From Clostridia bacterium (GTDB taxonomy: Bacteria; Bacillota; Clostridia; Christensenellales; Pumilibacteraceae): a DNA stretch of 64,000 nucleotides. Below, one piece after another: positions 15,569-24,973 of this stretch. Position 1 is the stretch's first letter. Each line of letters begins with the position of its first letter. A model generated the notes under the pieces. That model saw only the letters and a program-made list of their open reading frames with translations. It had not been told where the DNA came from and made no database searches. Position numbers and translations under genes: made by a program. Location of the stretch: contig JAGAPA010000079.1 of the NCBI GenBank assembly GCA_017623455.1, positions 1 to 64,000 of the forward strand, written 5' to 3'.

Positions 15569-17830
15569 ATGGCGCAAGTAAAAAATCACAACGGCAGACC
15601 TGCAATTTTTATAGACGGAAAACCTTATGCACCAATGATGGCAACTCTTCGTACCAACAACAGAGAAAATCTCGTTATGGACGAGGAGTATATGAAAAGA
15701 TTGGGGGAGAGTGGAATTAAGATATTCTATCTTATTTGCGATACTTTATGGCTAAAACCCAATGCAATAGAGCTTTTTAAGGAAGAAGCGGAAGCACTTC
15801 TCAAAGCCGTTCCCGACGCATACATAGTACCGCGTATTGGCATGCATCCTACAAACGAGTGGATAAAAGAGCATCCCGAAGAGTGCTTAACGTACAGTGA
15901 CGGAAGTAGACCTAGCGTGCATCTTTTCTCCGAGTCTTACGAAACGGATATACCGATGCATTATTCGCTTTGTTCTCAAAAATGGAGAGAAAGAGCAGGC
16001 GAAGCGTTGGCTGAAACTTGGAATATTCTTATGAAATTGCCGTACGCGGAACGTATTATCGGATGTTTTCTTTGCGCAGGCGGAACGAGTGAGTGGTACT
16101 ATATGTTGCCTATGGAGCGTGGCGGAGCAGTTGCCGACCACAGTGAAGCGTTCAAGCGCCATTTCACTAAGTACCTTACAAAGAAATACGGTAGCGACGA
16201 AAATTTACAAAAAGCTTGGAAAGATGGTGTTTCTACTCTCGAAAACCCCAAAATTCCCGAGCCAGACAAGCATTTCTTCGCTTTGCAATGCGATAATGAC
16301 TGCGCCGTGCCAAGATGTAAAATGTATTCTAATTCCGAAGTGCCCCCACCGTACGGAAACGATAGTAATATTGGCGCGTTTGCAAACGTGGATACCAATA
16401 GAGCCGTGTGGGATTTTTACACTGCTCTAGACGATGGGTCTGCGGATAGCGTGATATATTTTGCTAACGTAATAAAAACGCTTACGCCCGAAAAATTGGT
16501 TGGCGCGTTCTATGGATACAATGGTTGTACTTCGTTTTTGGGTATGGGAAACGCAGGTGGAGTTGTTAAAATTCTGGATAGCGGACTTGTTGAGTTTTTG
16601 TCTTGTCCCGACGTGTACGAAAACCGACATATAGGTCTATGCGAGGGAGGGCGCGAGCATCAGGACAGCTTTGCTTTGAGAGAGAAGATTTTCATAGTAG
16701 AGCAAGATACCCGAACTCATCACGAAAACAGATATTATGCCGACAAATACGGCGTTTACGATTTGGAAGACAGCGTAAATATAATGAAACGCGACTTCGG
16801 TCGTATTCTTTGCGAGGATATTCAGGGCTGGTGGTTCGATCAGATATTGGGCGGAAGGCGGTATAAGGACGAGGCTTTGTATTCGCTTATATCCAAGCAA
16901 CAGCAAATTGCAAAGGAAAGCTTTGAGCGTAGCAGGGTCAAGGGAAACGAGATTGCTTGCATTTACGATGAAGAGAGCTTGTTTATGATCTCCTCTCAAA
17001 GTAGCAGAGAGCTTGTGGAGCTTACCCGAAATTACGAGCTTCCGCGCGTAGGCGCGCCCGTTGACTATTATTATCACAACGATATGGCGCTTGAAAGTAT
17101 GCCTAAGTATAAGATGTATATCTTCTTCAACACGCTTTCGCTTTCGGATAGCGAGAGAAAAGCTATTCTTGACAAGCTCAACCGCGAAAAGGCAGTTGCC
17201 GTGTGGATGTACGCGCCGGGCGTAGTAAATCCCGACAAAACGCCTTCGTTTAATCCCGAGTATATGAAAGAGCTTACGGGCTTTAGTATGGAAATGATAA
17301 ACGAGAGATTTGACGCAAAGTTTAGAGCAACGGACAGAAACCATCCGATAACAAAGGCGTTGGACGCTCGAAAAATTTACGGAACTTTTGATAGGAAGCG
17401 TATTATGGCGTTTGGCGATAACGACAGAGCAAGATGGGAAACCTATCTATACCCGCTTTTCTATGCAAACGACGAAAGCGCAGAGAATATTGCGACTTTC
17501 GTGCTTAGCGGAAAGCCGGCTATAAGCGTAGGTAAGAACGGTGACTTTACTTCCGTTTACTACGGCTCTAAGAGTATTAGTTGTGATACCTTGCGAGCTA
17601 TGGCTAAGTTTGCAGGCTGTCATATATATTCGGACAGCAACGACGTAATATACGCAAACGATAATTACGTAACGATTCACGCGTCGGAGAGCGGAGTAAA
17701 GACAATTCGCTTTAAGCAAAAATCGAATATCTACGAAGTGTATGAGAATAAGTACTATGGTAAAAACGTAGACGAAGTAACTTTTGATATGACGTTTGGT
17801 CAAACCAAGATGTTTAGGATAGACCGCTAA
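15569..17830 (+). CDS. Clan GH-A glycoside hydrolase, GH42-like, 753 aa
   Basis: The N-terminal ~400 residues look like a TIM-barrel hydrolase. E175 (GGTSEWYY) is a candidate acid/base and E378 (FIVEQDTR) a candidate nucleophile, about 200 residues apart as in retaining clan A enzymes. The later part (about 450-650) resembles the trimerisation/Rossmann-like domain of GH42 beta-galactosidases, and a small beta domain ends the protein. It has no signal peptide, so it would act on imported oligosaccharides. Substrate is not predictable; beta-galactoside is one option. It stands alone with its own consensus promoter and AAGGAG, and closes with a terminator. Confidence 0.65.
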   Translation: MAQVKNHNGRPAIFIDGKPYAPMMATLRTNNRENLVMDEEYMKRLGESGIKIFYLICDTLWLKPNAIELFKEEAEALLKAVPDAYIVPRIGMHPTNEWIKEHPEECLTYSDGSRPSVHLFSESYETDIPMHYSLCSQKWRERAGEALAETWNILMKLPYAERIIGCFLCAGGTSEWYYMLPMERGGAVADHSEAFKRHFTKYLTKKYGSDENLQKAWKDGVSTLENPKIPEPDKHFFALQCDNDCAVPRCKMYSNSEVPPPYGNDSNIGAFANVDTNRAVWDFYTALDDGSADSVIYFANVIKTLTPEKLVGAFYGYNGCTSFLGMGNAGGVVKILDSGLVEFLSCPDVYENRHIGLCEGGREHQDSFALREKIFIVEQDTRTHHENRYYADKYGVYDLEDSVNIMKRDFGRILCEDIQGWWFDQILGGRRYKDEALYSLISKQQQIAKESFERSRVKGNEIACIYDEESLFMISSQSSRELVELTRNYELPRVGAPVDYYYHNDMALESMPKYKMYIFFNTLSLSDSERKAILDKLNREKAVAVWMYAPGVVNPDKTPSFNPEYMKELTGFSMEMINERFDAKFRATDRNHPITKALDARKIYGTFDRKRIMAFGDNDRARWETYLYPLFYANDESAENIATFVLSGKPAISVGKNGDFTSVYYGSKSISCDTLRAMAKFAGCHIYSDSNDVIYANDNYVTIHASESGVKTIRFKQKSNIYEVYENKYYGKNVDEVTFDMTFGQTKMFRIDR

Positions 17831-17844
17831 AAAATTGAACGAAT

Positions 17845-17887
17845 AAAAACAACGCAGTTCCGATCGCGTCGGTTCTGCGTTGTTTTT
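17845..17887. terminator. Bidirectional terminator
   Basis: AAAAACAACGCAG and CTGCGTTGTTTTT pair perfectly (13 bp) between the GH gene (+) and the convergent 173-aa gene (-). Confidence 0.88.
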
Positions 17888-17900
17888 ACGTTTGCTTCCG

Positions 17901-18422
17901 TCAGTTACTTATATCGTCTATAAGCCCGTGTTTTAAGATGAAAGTAAAGTAGTCGCCCTCTCCCTCCTTTGTAGCAAGTATCCATTTTTCTTCCTCGTCC
18001 GCTTTTAGCACGTACTCGTATTTTTCAAAAAATCCTGTCAGCATTTCGTCGCTGACGCTCTTGGACAGTGCGGGAGAGAGTAGCCCTCGAGCTTTATCGA
18101 TACGGTTTTGCTTTACAAAAGAGAAAAACGAGCTAACCGTATCGCAATCGTCCGAAAAGGGCGTGGGGGAGTAAATGTAAGAGTATCTTTTGCAAAACAT
18201 CAGATAAGAGCAGTCTTTGGCGCATACTTTTATGCAAAGATCATTATTTGAACACACCTTTCCTCCCACCGTCTTTACCGTATACGGCAAAAGAACCGCG
18301 TTTAACGGAAATGCTGTAATATAATACACCTCGTTTTCGTCAAGGTTTACCGTTCCACCTTCCACAATGCGTCCGTTTATCGAATATACACAATCAAAAT
18401 CGCTTTTTAACGTCGTTTTCAT
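17901..18422 (-). CDS. Hypothetical protein, 173 aa
   Basis: Not recognised. The protein has no signal peptide or membrane span. The N-terminal half (about 1-85) is rich in beta-forming residues and has five cysteines, and the C-terminal half (about 95-155) is predicted helical. The ATG at 18422 has no ribosome site; instead TATAAT-like sequences abut the start, so a leaderless transcript is conceivable, although I see no good -35. It is convergent with the GH gene and divergent from the S10 operon. Confidence 0.55.
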   Translation of the reverse strand: MKTTLKSDFDCVYSINGRIVEGGTVNLDENEVYYITAFPLNAVLLPYTVKTVGGKVCSNNDLCIKVCAKDCSYLMFCKRYSYIYSPTPFSDDCDTVSSFFSFVKQNRIDKARGLLSPALSKSVSDEMLTGFFEKYEYVLKADEEEKWILATKEGEGDYFTFILKHGLIDDISN

Positions 18423-18754
18423 ATTATATTATACTGTTTTACGCCTATATTTATGCCTTTTTTTCTCAAATACCACATTATATAGTGTTCCTAATTGCGC
18501 TGAATACAATATAAATGAAGTGTTTTTAAACGTTATTTTTTGGATAAAAATGACACACCCGAAAAAGTTGTAAATATAAGCTTTTATGCGAAACAGCACT
18601 TAAAAAGCGAAGAAAAAGGGGGTAGAATACAAATATTACAGCGGTTTTCGATATTTTCATATGTTGTCAAGCATTCAAAAAAATATTTTTTGGCTTAAAA
18701 ATGCGCGTTTTTCCCAAATTTTATAAAAAAAAGACCAAAATAGTGTAAAAACAG
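18423..18754. other. AT-rich gap upstream of the S10 promoter
   Basis: No gene is supported here. The stretch is AT-rich. It contains one copy (18546-18571) of a 26-bp sequence that recurs at 18954-18979 on the other side of the S10 promoter. Confidence 0.6.
18546..18571 (+). repeat. 26-bp direct repeat flanking the S10 leader, copy 1
   Basis: AAAAATGACACACC...AAGTTGT matches 18954-18979 at 24 of 26 positions. The copies bracket the S10 promoter and leader. Confidence 0.75.
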
Positions 18755-18783
18755 TTGACTAAGAGCTTGTCTTTTGGTATAAT
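18755..18783 (+). promoter_or_regulatory. Promoter of the S10-spc-alpha operon
   Basis: TTGACT (18755-18760), a 17-bp spacer and TATAAT (18778-18783) form a strong sigma-A promoter about 225 bp upstream of rpsJ, leaving a long leader. Confidence 0.88.
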
Positions 18784-18789
18784 ACCTAT

Positions 18790-18953
18790 GCTATAATGGT
18801 TATTATGGCGTGTTGTGCGAAATAAGGTTGATGTCAGAGATTGCCGAGGTAAAATTGCTAGTGCTTCGGATAACTCGGGCGGACTAGTGTAAAACATCTA
18901 CACGGTAGTGGCTGTAGTTCGGGAGCCTGAAAAGAGGCTCTAAAAAAATTCGC
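18790..18953 (+). ncRNA. Structured 5' leader of the S10 operon (candidate)
   Basis: The long transcribed leader contains several helices: CTAGT...ACTAG around 18859-18888, a CTACA...TGTAG helix around 18898-18916, and GAGCCT/AGGCTC at 18923-18940. A ribosomal-protein binding leader is expected here, since S10 operons are often autoregulated by L4, but I cannot match it to a defined family. There is no U tract after the last stem, so control by initiation or processing is more likely than simple attenuation. Confidence 0.5.
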
Positions 18954-18979
18954 AAAAATGACACACACGAACAAGTTGT
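18954..18979 (+). repeat. 26-bp direct repeat flanking the S10 leader, copy 2
   Basis: Second copy of the 18546-18571 sequence with two substitutions, ending 30 bp before rpsJ and so within its transcript. Confidence 0.75.
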
Positions 18980-19009
18980 CACTAAATGCTATTTATGGAG
19001 GATAAAAAA

Positions 19010-19318
19010 ATGGCAAGTCAGAAGATCCGTATCAAGCTTAAAGCATACGACCACGATCTTATCGATCAGTCGGCTGCTCGAATCGTTGAGACGGCAAAGA
19101 AAACAGGCACAAAGGTAAGCGGTCCTATTCCGCTTCCCACAGAGAAAGAAGTCGTAACTATCTTACGTGCGGTACACAAGTACAAGGATGCAAGAGAGCA
19201 GTTCGAGATCCGTACCCACAAGAGACTTATCGACATCTACAGCCCTTCGGCAAAGACAGTTGATTCACTCATGAAATTGGATTTACCCGCAGGCGTAGAC
19301 ATTCAGATCAAGTTATAA
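19010..19318 (+). CDS. rpsJ: 30S ribosomal protein S10
   Basis: The start is set at 19010 ([16 protein letters not shown]) because TGGAGG lies 8 bp upstream; an ATG 24 bases earlier would add eight unconserved residues. The 102-aa length is standard. S10 sits in the head of the small subunit and, as NusE, pairs with NusB in antitermination. It opens the large ribosomal operon. Confidence 0.98.
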   Translation: MASQKIRIKLKAYDHDLIDQSAARIVETAKKTGTKVSGPIPLPTEKEVVTILRAVHKYKDAREQFEIRTHKRLIDIYSPSAKTVDSLMKLDLPAGVDIQIKL

Positions 19319-19339
19319 GTCATGCGGAGGTAACAGATT

Positions 19340-19957
19340 ATGAAAAAAGCAATTTTAGGAAAGAAACTGGGCATGACACAAATTTTCGACGAAACCGGAC
19401 TTATGATTCCCGTAACCGTTATTGCAGCAGGTCCTATGACAGTTGTAAGAAACAAGACGGAAGAAAGAGACGGATACGTAGCAACCGTAGTTGCATTCGA
19501 AGATATCCCCGAGCGCAAGCTTAACAAGCCCGAGTTGGGAATGTTCAAGAAAGCTGACGTTCAGCCCAAGAGATATGTAAAAGAATTCAAGTATGAAACT
19601 GCTTACGAAGTAGGCGCAACCATTACCTGCGATATGTTCGCAGCCGGCGACGTTGTAGACGTAAGCGGAGTAACGAAAGGACACGGATTTACAGGCGTAA
19701 TCAAAAGATGGAACCAAGGTCGTCTTAAGATGACTCACGGTACCGGCCCTGTACACAGAAGCCTCGGTTCTACCGGTTCTAACTCCACTCCCAGTAAGGT
19801 AATCAAGGGACTTCACATGCCCGGACATTACGGTCATGAGAACGTAACGATCAAGAACCTTACGGTTGTTAAAGTTGACACCGAGAAGAACGTAATTTTG
19901 CTTCGTGGCGCAGTTCCCGGCCCCAAGGGCGGACTCGTTACCGTAAAGAAAGCGTAG
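19340..19957 (+). CDS. rplC: 50S ribosomal protein L3
   Basis: A 205-aa L3 beginning KKAILGKKLGMTQIFDETG, with the conserved loop that reaches the peptidyl transferase centre (RWNQGRLKMTHGTGPVHRSL, about 122-141). It is an early assembly protein. CGGAGG precedes the ATG, 21 bp after rpsJ. Confidence 0.98.
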   Translation: MKKAILGKKLGMTQIFDETGLMIPVTVIAAGPMTVVRNKTEERDGYVATVVAFEDIPERKLNKPELGMFKKADVQPKRYVKEFKYETAYEVGATITCDMFAAGDVVDVSGVTKGHGFTGVIKRWNQGRLKMTHGTGPVHRSLGSTGSNSTPSKVIKGLHMPGHYGHENVTIKNLTVVKVDTEKNVILLRGAVPGPKGGLVTVKKA

Positions 19958-19971
19958 GAGGATAAAGGACA

Positions 19972-20598
19972 ATGCCAAGTATAAAAGTTTTTAACCAGCT
20001 GGGCGCAGAAGTTGCAACCAAGGAACTTGACGAAACCGTATTCGGAGTAGAGTATAACGAAGCTCTTATTCATCAGGTTGTAGTAGCTCAGTTGAATAAT
20101 GCAAGACAGGGAACAAAGTCCGCTCTCACCAGAACGGAGGTTCGCGGAGGCGGAATCAAGCCCTGGAGACAGAAAGGAACAGGCCGTGCACGTCAGGGCT
20201 CTATCAGAGCTCCCCAGTGGACAGGTGGCGGAATCGTATTCGCACCCAAGCCCAGAAGCTTTTCTCAGAAGGTTAACAAGAAGGCTAACGTAGCTGCACT
20301 TAAGAGTGCGCTTTCCGAAAAGGTTAGAGAGAACGACGTTATCGTACTTGAGAAGTTCGAACTTACCGCTCCCAAGACCAAGGAAGTAGCAACAGTGCTT
20401 AAGGCTCTTAACGTAGAAAAGAGAGTATTGCTCGTAGTTACCGACGTTGATACCGACGTAGTAATCGCAGCAAGAAACATTCCTACCGTAAAGGTTATCA
20501 ACAGCGATCTCATCAACGTTTACGACGTCGTTGCAAACGAGAAGATGCTTGCTACTGCTGCCGCTATCGAAAAAATCGAGGAGGGATATAGAGCATAA
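19972..20598 (+). CDS. rplD: 50S ribosomal protein L4
   Basis: A 208-aa L4 with the exit-tunnel loop (TRTEVRGGGIKPWRQKGTGR, about 54-73). L4 can repress S10 operons in some bacteria. AGGAGGA lies upstream, and the stop codon overlaps the rplW start by one base. Confidence 0.98.
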   Translation: MPSIKVFNQLGAEVATKELDETVFGVEYNEALIHQVVVAQLNNARQGTKSALTRTEVRGGGIKPWRQKGTGRARQGSIRAPQWTGGGIVFAPKPRSFSQKVNKKANVAALKSALSEKVRENDVIVLEKFELTAPKTKEVATVLKALNVEKRVLLVVTDVDTDVVIAARNIPTVKVINSDLINVYDVVANEKMLATAAAIEKIEEGYRA

Positions 20599-20891
20599 TG
20601 AACGCTTACGATATCATTAAAAAGCCTTTGATTTCCGAAAAGAGCTATGCGGGAATCGCAGACAAGAAGTACGTTTTCATCGTTGATGTAAACGCAGACA
20701 AGAAGCAGGTAAAGGCAGCCGTTGAAAAAGCATTCGACGGAGTAAAGGTAGAAAAAGTTAACGTTGTTAACGTAGACGGAAAATACAAGAGACAGGGTAG
20801 AACCGAAGGTTTTACCGCAAAGTACAAGAAAGCATACGTAAAGCTCACCGCAGAGAGCAAGCCCATCGCTTTCTTTGAGAGTCTTAATTAA
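20598..20891 (+). CDS. rplW: 50S ribosomal protein L23
   Basis: A 97-aa L23 ([20 protein letters not shown] at the N-terminus) located at the tunnel exit, where it docks trigger factor and SRP. The ATG shares its A with the rplD stop (TAATG); GAGGGATATAGAG upstream supplies the ribosome site. Confidence 0.97.
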   Translation: MNAYDIIKKPLISEKSYAGIADKKYVFIVDVNADKKQVKAAVEKAFDGVKVEKVNVVNVDGKYKRQGRTEGFTAKYKKAYVKLTAESKPIAFFESLN

Positions 20892-20902
20892 GGAGTTTTG
20901 AT

Positions 20903-21730
20903 ATGGCAATTAAGAGATTTAAGCCCATGACGCCGGGTACCAGACAGAAGTCTGTAAGCAGTTTCGAAGAGATCACTGCTACAAAACCCGAAAAGTCCCT
21001 TCTTGCAGAAAAGAAGAGAACCGGCGGTAGAAACAATACAGGTAGAATTACAGTTCGTCACATCGGTGGCGGTAACAGAATCAAGTACCGTATCATCGAT
21101 TTCAAGAGAGATAAAGAAAACGTTCCCGCAAAGGTTGCTACCATTGAGTACGATCCCAACAGAACAGCATACATCGCTCTTTTGAACTACGTAGACGGCG
21201 AAAAGAGATATATCCTCGCTCCCTTGGGACTTTCCGTTGGCGACACGGTAGTATCCAGCGCAGACGCGGATATCAAGGCAGGTAACTGTCTTCCCCTTGC
21301 AAACATTCCCTTGGGTACTTTGGTACACAACGTAGAGCTTCAGCCCAAGCGTGGCGCACAGATGGTTAAGACCGCAGGCGCATTCGCTCAGATTATGGCT
21401 AAAGAAGGCGGATACGTAACCTTAAAGCTTCCCTCCGGCGAAATGAGAAAGGTTTTAGAAACATGTAAGGCAACCGTTGGTCAGGTAGGTAACCTCGATC
21501 ACGAGCTCGTTTCCTTAGGTAAAGCAGGAAGAAAGCGCCACATGGGTATCAAGCCCACCGTCCGCGGTGTTGTAATGAACCCCTGTGATCACCCCCACGG
21601 TGGTGGTGAAGGTAAGTCCCCCGTAGGTATGCCCAGCCCGGTTACTCCTTGGGGTAAGCCCGCTCTCGGATTTAAGACAAGAAAGCACAAGAAGGCTAGC
21701 GATAAGTTTATCGTTAAGCGTATCAATTAG
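20903..21730 (+). CDS. rplB: 50S ribosomal protein L2
   Basis: A 275-aa L2 of standard length. The conserved C-terminal [20 protein letters not shown] includes the histidine implicated near the peptidyl transferase centre. It bridges the subunits. AAGGAG precedes the ATG. Confidence 0.98.
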   Translation: MAIKRFKPMTPGTRQKSVSSFEEITATKPEKSLLAEKKRTGGRNNTGRITVRHIGGGNRIKYRIIDFKRDKENVPAKVATIEYDPNRTAYIALLNYVDGEKRYILAPLGLSVGDTVVSSADADIKAGNCLPLANIPLGTLVHNVELQPKRGAQMVKTAGAFAQIMAKEGGYVTLKLPSGEMRKVLETCKATVGQVGNLDHELVSLGKAGRKRHMGIKPTVRGVVMNPCDHPHGGGEGKSPVGMPSPVTPWGKPALGFKTRKHKKASDKFIVKRIN

Positions 21731-21739
21731 AGGTGAACC

Positions 21740-22018
21740 ATGAGCAGAAGTGTAAAGAAAGGACCTTACGTAGAAGAAAGGTTGTTTAACAGAGTAAAAG
21801 CACAGTTGGAGAGCACCGACAAAAAGGTTATCAAAACCTGGTCGAGATCTTCAACGATCTTCCCTGAGTTTATCGGATGCACAATCGCCGTTTATGACGG
21901 AAGAAAGCACGTTCCCGTATACTGCACGGAAGAAATGGTAGGACACAAGTTGGGCGAGTTCGCTCCCACCCGTACCTTCAAGGGTCACGGCGGTGAGAAG
22001 TCGAGCTCCGCAAGATAA
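21740..22018 (+). CDS. rpsS: 30S ribosomal protein S19
   Basis: A 92-aa S19 starting [18 protein letters not shown], with the typical [14 protein letters not shown] segment. It forms a head complex with S13. GAGGTG lies before the ATG, 9 bp after rplB. Confidence 0.98.
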   Translation: MSRSVKKGPYVEERLFNRVKAQLESTDKKVIKTWSRSSTIFPEFIGCTIAVYDGRKHVPVYCTEEMVGHKLGEFAPTRTFKGHGGEKSSSAR

Positions 22019-22030
22019 TAGGAGATAATT

Positions 22031-22423
22031 ATGGCTACAAGAAGTAAAATGAAAACCGCTAAGCGTTTGGCTGAAAAAGATACCAGACCTACCGCTTGCG
22101 CAAAATATATCCGTATATCCCCGACTAAGGTAAGAGTAGTAATCGACACCGTAAGAGGCAAGATGGTAAACGAAGCGCTCGCTATGCTTAAGGCAACCCC
22201 CAAGGCTGCAAGCACCGTAGTTTACAAATTGATCGCATCTGCTACCGCTAACGCAGAGCATAACAGCAATCTTGCTCGCGAAAGCCTTTACGTTGCAGAA
22301 ATTTTTGCAGACGGTGGTCCTATCCTCAAGCGTGTTAACCCCGTTTCCAAGGGTAGAGCGTACAGAATCAATAAGCGTACGAGCCACATTACCGTTATCC
22401 TTGATACTAAGGAGGAGAAATAA
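22031..22423 (+). CDS. rplV: 50S ribosomal protein L22
   Basis: A 130-aa L22 with the tunnel beta-hairpin and the conserved C-terminal [16 protein letters not shown]. The N-terminus has about 20 extra residues before the conserved [27 protein letters not shown] precedes the start. Confidence 0.97.
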   Translation: MATRSKMKTAKRLAEKDTRPTACAKYIRISPTKVRVVIDTVRGKMVNEALAMLKATPKAASTVVYKLIASATANAEHNSNLARESLYVAEIFADGGPILKRVNPVSKGRAYRINKRTSHITVILDTKEEK

Positions 22424-22425
22424 CA

Positions 22426-23085
22426 ATGGGACAGAAAGTTAATCCTCATGGAATGAGAGTTGGCATCATCAGCGGATGGGATGCACAATGGTATGCAAAC
22501 AAGAAAGACTTCGCTAAGTTTATCATAGAAGACAACAAGATCAGAACCTTCATCAAGAAGAAGTACTTCTCTTACGGAATTTCTAAGGTAACCATCGAAA
22601 GAAGTCAGGCAAAAGTAGTTATCAACATCTTCACCTCCAAACCCGGTATGATTATCGGAACTAAGGGAGCAGGCGTTGAACAGCTCAAGAAGGAACTTGC
22701 AACGGTTGTTGAAACCAAGCACGTTCACATCAACATCATGGAAGTTAAGAAGCCCGATATGGACGCTGTACTTGTTGCAGAATCCATCGCTCAGGCTCTT
22801 GAGAAGAGAAGTTCTTTCCGTCGTACTATGAAACAGGCTATGTCTAGAGTAATGCGTTCGGGAGCAAAGGGTGTTAAAGTAATGTCCAGCGGAAGACTTG
22901 ACGGTGCAGAAATTGCAAGAAGCGAGTCTTACCACGAGGGATCTATTCCTCTTCAGACCGTTAGAGCTGACATCGATTACGGTGTAGCAACAGCTCACAC
23001 AACCTTCGGTTGCATCGGTATCAAGGTATGGATCTACAAGGGCGAAGTACTTCCCCAGGTAAAGACAGAAGGAGGCCAGAACTAA
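22426..23085 (+). CDS. rpsC: 30S ribosomal protein S3
   Basis: A 219-aa S3 starting [18 protein letters not shown], with a KH domain ([18 protein letters not shown], about 74-91) that lines the mRNA entry channel. GGAGG lies inside the end of rplV; the genes are only 2 bp apart. Confidence 0.98.
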   Translation: MGQKVNPHGMRVGIISGWDAQWYANKKDFAKFIIEDNKIRTFIKKKYFSYGISKVTIERSQAKVVINIFTSKPGMIIGTKGAGVEQLKKELATVVETKHVHINIMEVKKPDMDAVLVAESIAQALEKRSSFRRTMKQAMSRVMRSGAKGVKVMSSGRLDGAEIARSESYHEGSIPLQTVRADIDYGVATAHTTFGCIGIKVWIYKGEVLPQVKTEGGQN

Positions 23086-23086
23086 T

Positions 23087-23503
23087 ATGTTAATGCCTAA
23101 GAGAGTAAAAAGACGTCGTGTACAGCGCGGCAGAATGAAAGGTAGCGACTGGGATAGCAAGATCGGATACGGCGAGTACGCACTTGTATCCTTAGAGCCC
23201 GCTTGGATTAAGTCCAACCAGATCGAGGCTGCCCGTATTGCAATGACACGTTATATCAAGCGTGGTGGACAGGTTTGGGTAAACATCTTCCCCCACAAGC
23301 CCGTAACCAAGAAGCCTGCAGAAACCAGAATGGGTTCCGGAAAAGGTTCTCCCGAGTTCTGGGTTGCAGTTGTAAAGCCCGGTAAGGTAATGTTCGAAAT
23401 GGCAGGAGTTAACGAGGAAGTAGCAAGAGAAGCTCTTCGTCTTGCATCTTACAAGCTCCCCGTTAAGTGCAAATTCGTAAAGAAAGAGGAGGTTGACGCA
23501 TAA
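23087..23503 (+). CDS. rplP: 50S ribosomal protein L16
   Basis: A 138-aa L16 starting [19 protein letters not shown], the usual N-terminus. It helps position A-site tRNA. AAGGAGG lies within the end of rpsC, and the stop codon overlaps the rpmC ATG. Confidence 0.98.
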   Translation: MLMPKRVKRRRVQRGRMKGSDWDSKIGYGEYALVSLEPAWIKSNQIEAARIAMTRYIKRGGQVWVNIFPHKPVTKKPAETRMGSGKGSPEFWVAVVKPGKVMFEMAGVNEEVAREALRLASYKLPVKCKFVKKEEVDA

Positions 23504-23715
23504 TGAAAATCAAGGAATTGAGAGAAATGTCTGATGCAGAGCTCACCGTTAAACTCGGCGATCTTAAGCAGGAATTGTTCAATCTTCGTTTCAACCACAC
23601 AATCGGTCAGCTTTCCAACCCCATGCAAATTAACACCTGCAAGAAGGATATCGCACGCATCAAGACTATTTTGCGTGACAGAGAGCTCGAAGCTAAGAAG
23701 AAGCTCGAGGCGTAA
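23503..23715 (+). CDS. rpmC: 50S ribosomal protein L29
   Basis: A 70-aa two-helix L29 with [20 protein letters not shown] at the start and the [20 protein letters not shown] hairpin. It lies near the tunnel exit. It shares one base with rplP, and AGGAGG sits 12 bp upstream. Confidence 0.97.
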   Translation: MKIKELREMSDAELTVKLGDLKQELFNLRFNHTIGQLSNPMQINTCKKDIARIKTILRDRELEAKKKLEA

Positions 23716-23727
23716 GGAGTGGATACT

Positions 23728-23985
23728 ATGGAACAGAGAAATGAAAGAAAAGAAAGAGTAGGCCTTGTAGTTTCCGACAAGATGGACAAAACCATCGTTG
23801 TTGCAATCAAGGATAAGGCTAAGCATCCTCTTTACAAAAAGACAATCAACAAGACCAAGAAGGTTAAAGCTCACGATGAGAACAACGAGTGCGGAATCGG
23901 TGACACCGTAAGAATCGCAGAAACCAGACATCTTTCCAAGGATAAGTGCTGGAGACTTGTTGAAATCGTTGAGAAGGCTAAATAA
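23728..23985 (+). CDS. rpsQ: 30S ribosomal protein S17
   Basis: The ATG at 23728 is preferred: AAGGAG lies 8 bp upstream, whereas a GTG at 23719 overlaps that site. The 85-aa product has the S17 core [20 protein letters not shown] and the C-terminal [20 protein letters not shown]. It binds 16S rRNA helix 11 and is an early assembly protein. Confidence 0.97.
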   Translation: MEQRNERKERVGLVVSDKMDKTIVVAIKDKAKHPLYKKTINKTKKVKAHDENNECGIGDTVRIAETRHLSKDKCWRLVEIVEKAK

Positions 23986-23996
23986 GGAGATCCATC

Positions 23997-24365
23997 ATGA
24001 TACAACCACAGACATATTTAACAGCCGCAGACAACAGTGGCGCAAAAGAATTGATGTGTATTCGTGTTTTGGGCGGTTCTTTCAGAAAGTCCGGTAACAT
24101 CGGTGACGTAATCATCGCATCCGTAAAGACTGCAACCCCCGGCGGTGTTGTAAAGAAGGGCGACGTTGTAAGAGCGGTTATCGTTCGTACCCATCAGGGA
24201 ATCAACAGAGCTGACGGATCCCACATCAGATTCGACGACAACGCAGCAGTTATCATCGATACACAGAAACAGCCCAGAGGTACTCGTATCTTTGGACCGA
24301 TTGCAAGAGAACTTCGTGACAAAGATTATATGAAAATTATATCTTTGGCTCCCGAAGTAATCTAA
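23997..24365 (+). CDS. rplN: 50S ribosomal protein L14
   Basis: A 122-aa L14 of invariant length, starting [20 protein letters not shown] and containing [20 protein letters not shown]. It forms an intersubunit bridge and is the docking site of the silencing factor RsfS. AAGGAGA precedes the start. Confidence 0.98.
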   Translation: MIQPQTYLTAADNSGAKELMCIRVLGGSFRKSGNIGDVIIASVKTATPGGVVKKGDVVRAVIVRTHQGINRADGSHIRFDDNAAVIIDTQKQPRGTRIFGPIARELRDKDYMKIISLAPEVI

Positions 24366-24383
24366 GGAAGGAGGTAAGATAAA

Positions 24384-24962
24384 ATGGCTTTGAGTATCAA
24401 AAAAGGCGATAACGTTATCGTAATTGCCGGTAAAGATAAGGGTAAGAGCGGAAAAGTTCTTTCCTCCAATCCCGCTAAATCTACCGTAGTTGTAGAAGGC
24501 GTAAACGAAATCACCAAGCACGTTAAACCCAGATCTGCTCAGCAACAGGGCGGTATCGTAAAGGAGAACGGACCTATCAACGTAACCAACGTTATGTTGT
24601 TGTGCCCCGTTTGCAACAAGGGTGTAAGATACACCGTTAAGACCGAAGAGGGTGAAAACGGCAAGAAAGTAAGAATCTGCAAAAAGTGTGGCGCAGTTCT
24701 TGACTTCAAGGTAGAGGAAGCTAAGCCCGCTAAGAAGAAGACTGTAAGAAAGAAGTCCGCTAAAAAGGCAGAAGAAAGTGCAGAGGTTGCAGAAAATGCA
24801 GAAGTAGCAGTTGCTACCGAAGAAGCTCCCAAGAAGAAGACTGTAAGAAAGAAGTCTGCAAAGACCGAGGAAGCTGTTGCAACCGAAGAAGTTAAGACCG
24901 AAGCTAAGAAGCCCGTTAGAAAGAAGTCTGCAAAGACCGCTGACGAAACTTCCAATGCTTAA
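24384..24962 (+). CDS. rplX: 50S ribosomal protein L24 with a long basic tail
   Basis: Residues 1-110 are a normal L24 with the KOW domain ([20 protein letters not shown]) and a zinc-ribbon-like set of cysteines (C74, C77, C99, C102). Residues 111-192 are an added low-complexity tail rich in Lys, Ala, Glu and Thr, with three repeats of a VRKKSAK motif (about 117-127, 150-160, 176-184). The tail resembles bacterial histone-like or RNA-binding extensions and nearly doubles the protein. Strong GGAGG precedes the ATG; the stop overlaps the next ATG. Confidence 0.95.
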   Translation: MALSIKKGDNVIVIAGKDKGKSGKVLSSNPAKSTVVVEGVNEITKHVKPRSAQQQGGIVKENGPINVTNVMLLCPVCNKGVRYTVKTEEGENGKKVRICKKCGAVLDFKVEEAKPAKKKTVRKKSAKKAEESAEVAENAEVAVATEEAPKKKTVRKKSAKTEEAVATEEVKTEAKKPVRKKSAKTADETSNA

Positions 24963-24973
24963 TGGAGGATAAC

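Noticed and set aside
18923..18950. Intrinsic terminator or attenuator before rpsJ
   Set aside because: The GAGCCT/AGGCTC stem is followed by an A run on the coding strand, not a T run.
23719..23727. GTG start for rpsQ
   Set aside because: It overlaps the ribosome binding site that serves the ATG at 23728.
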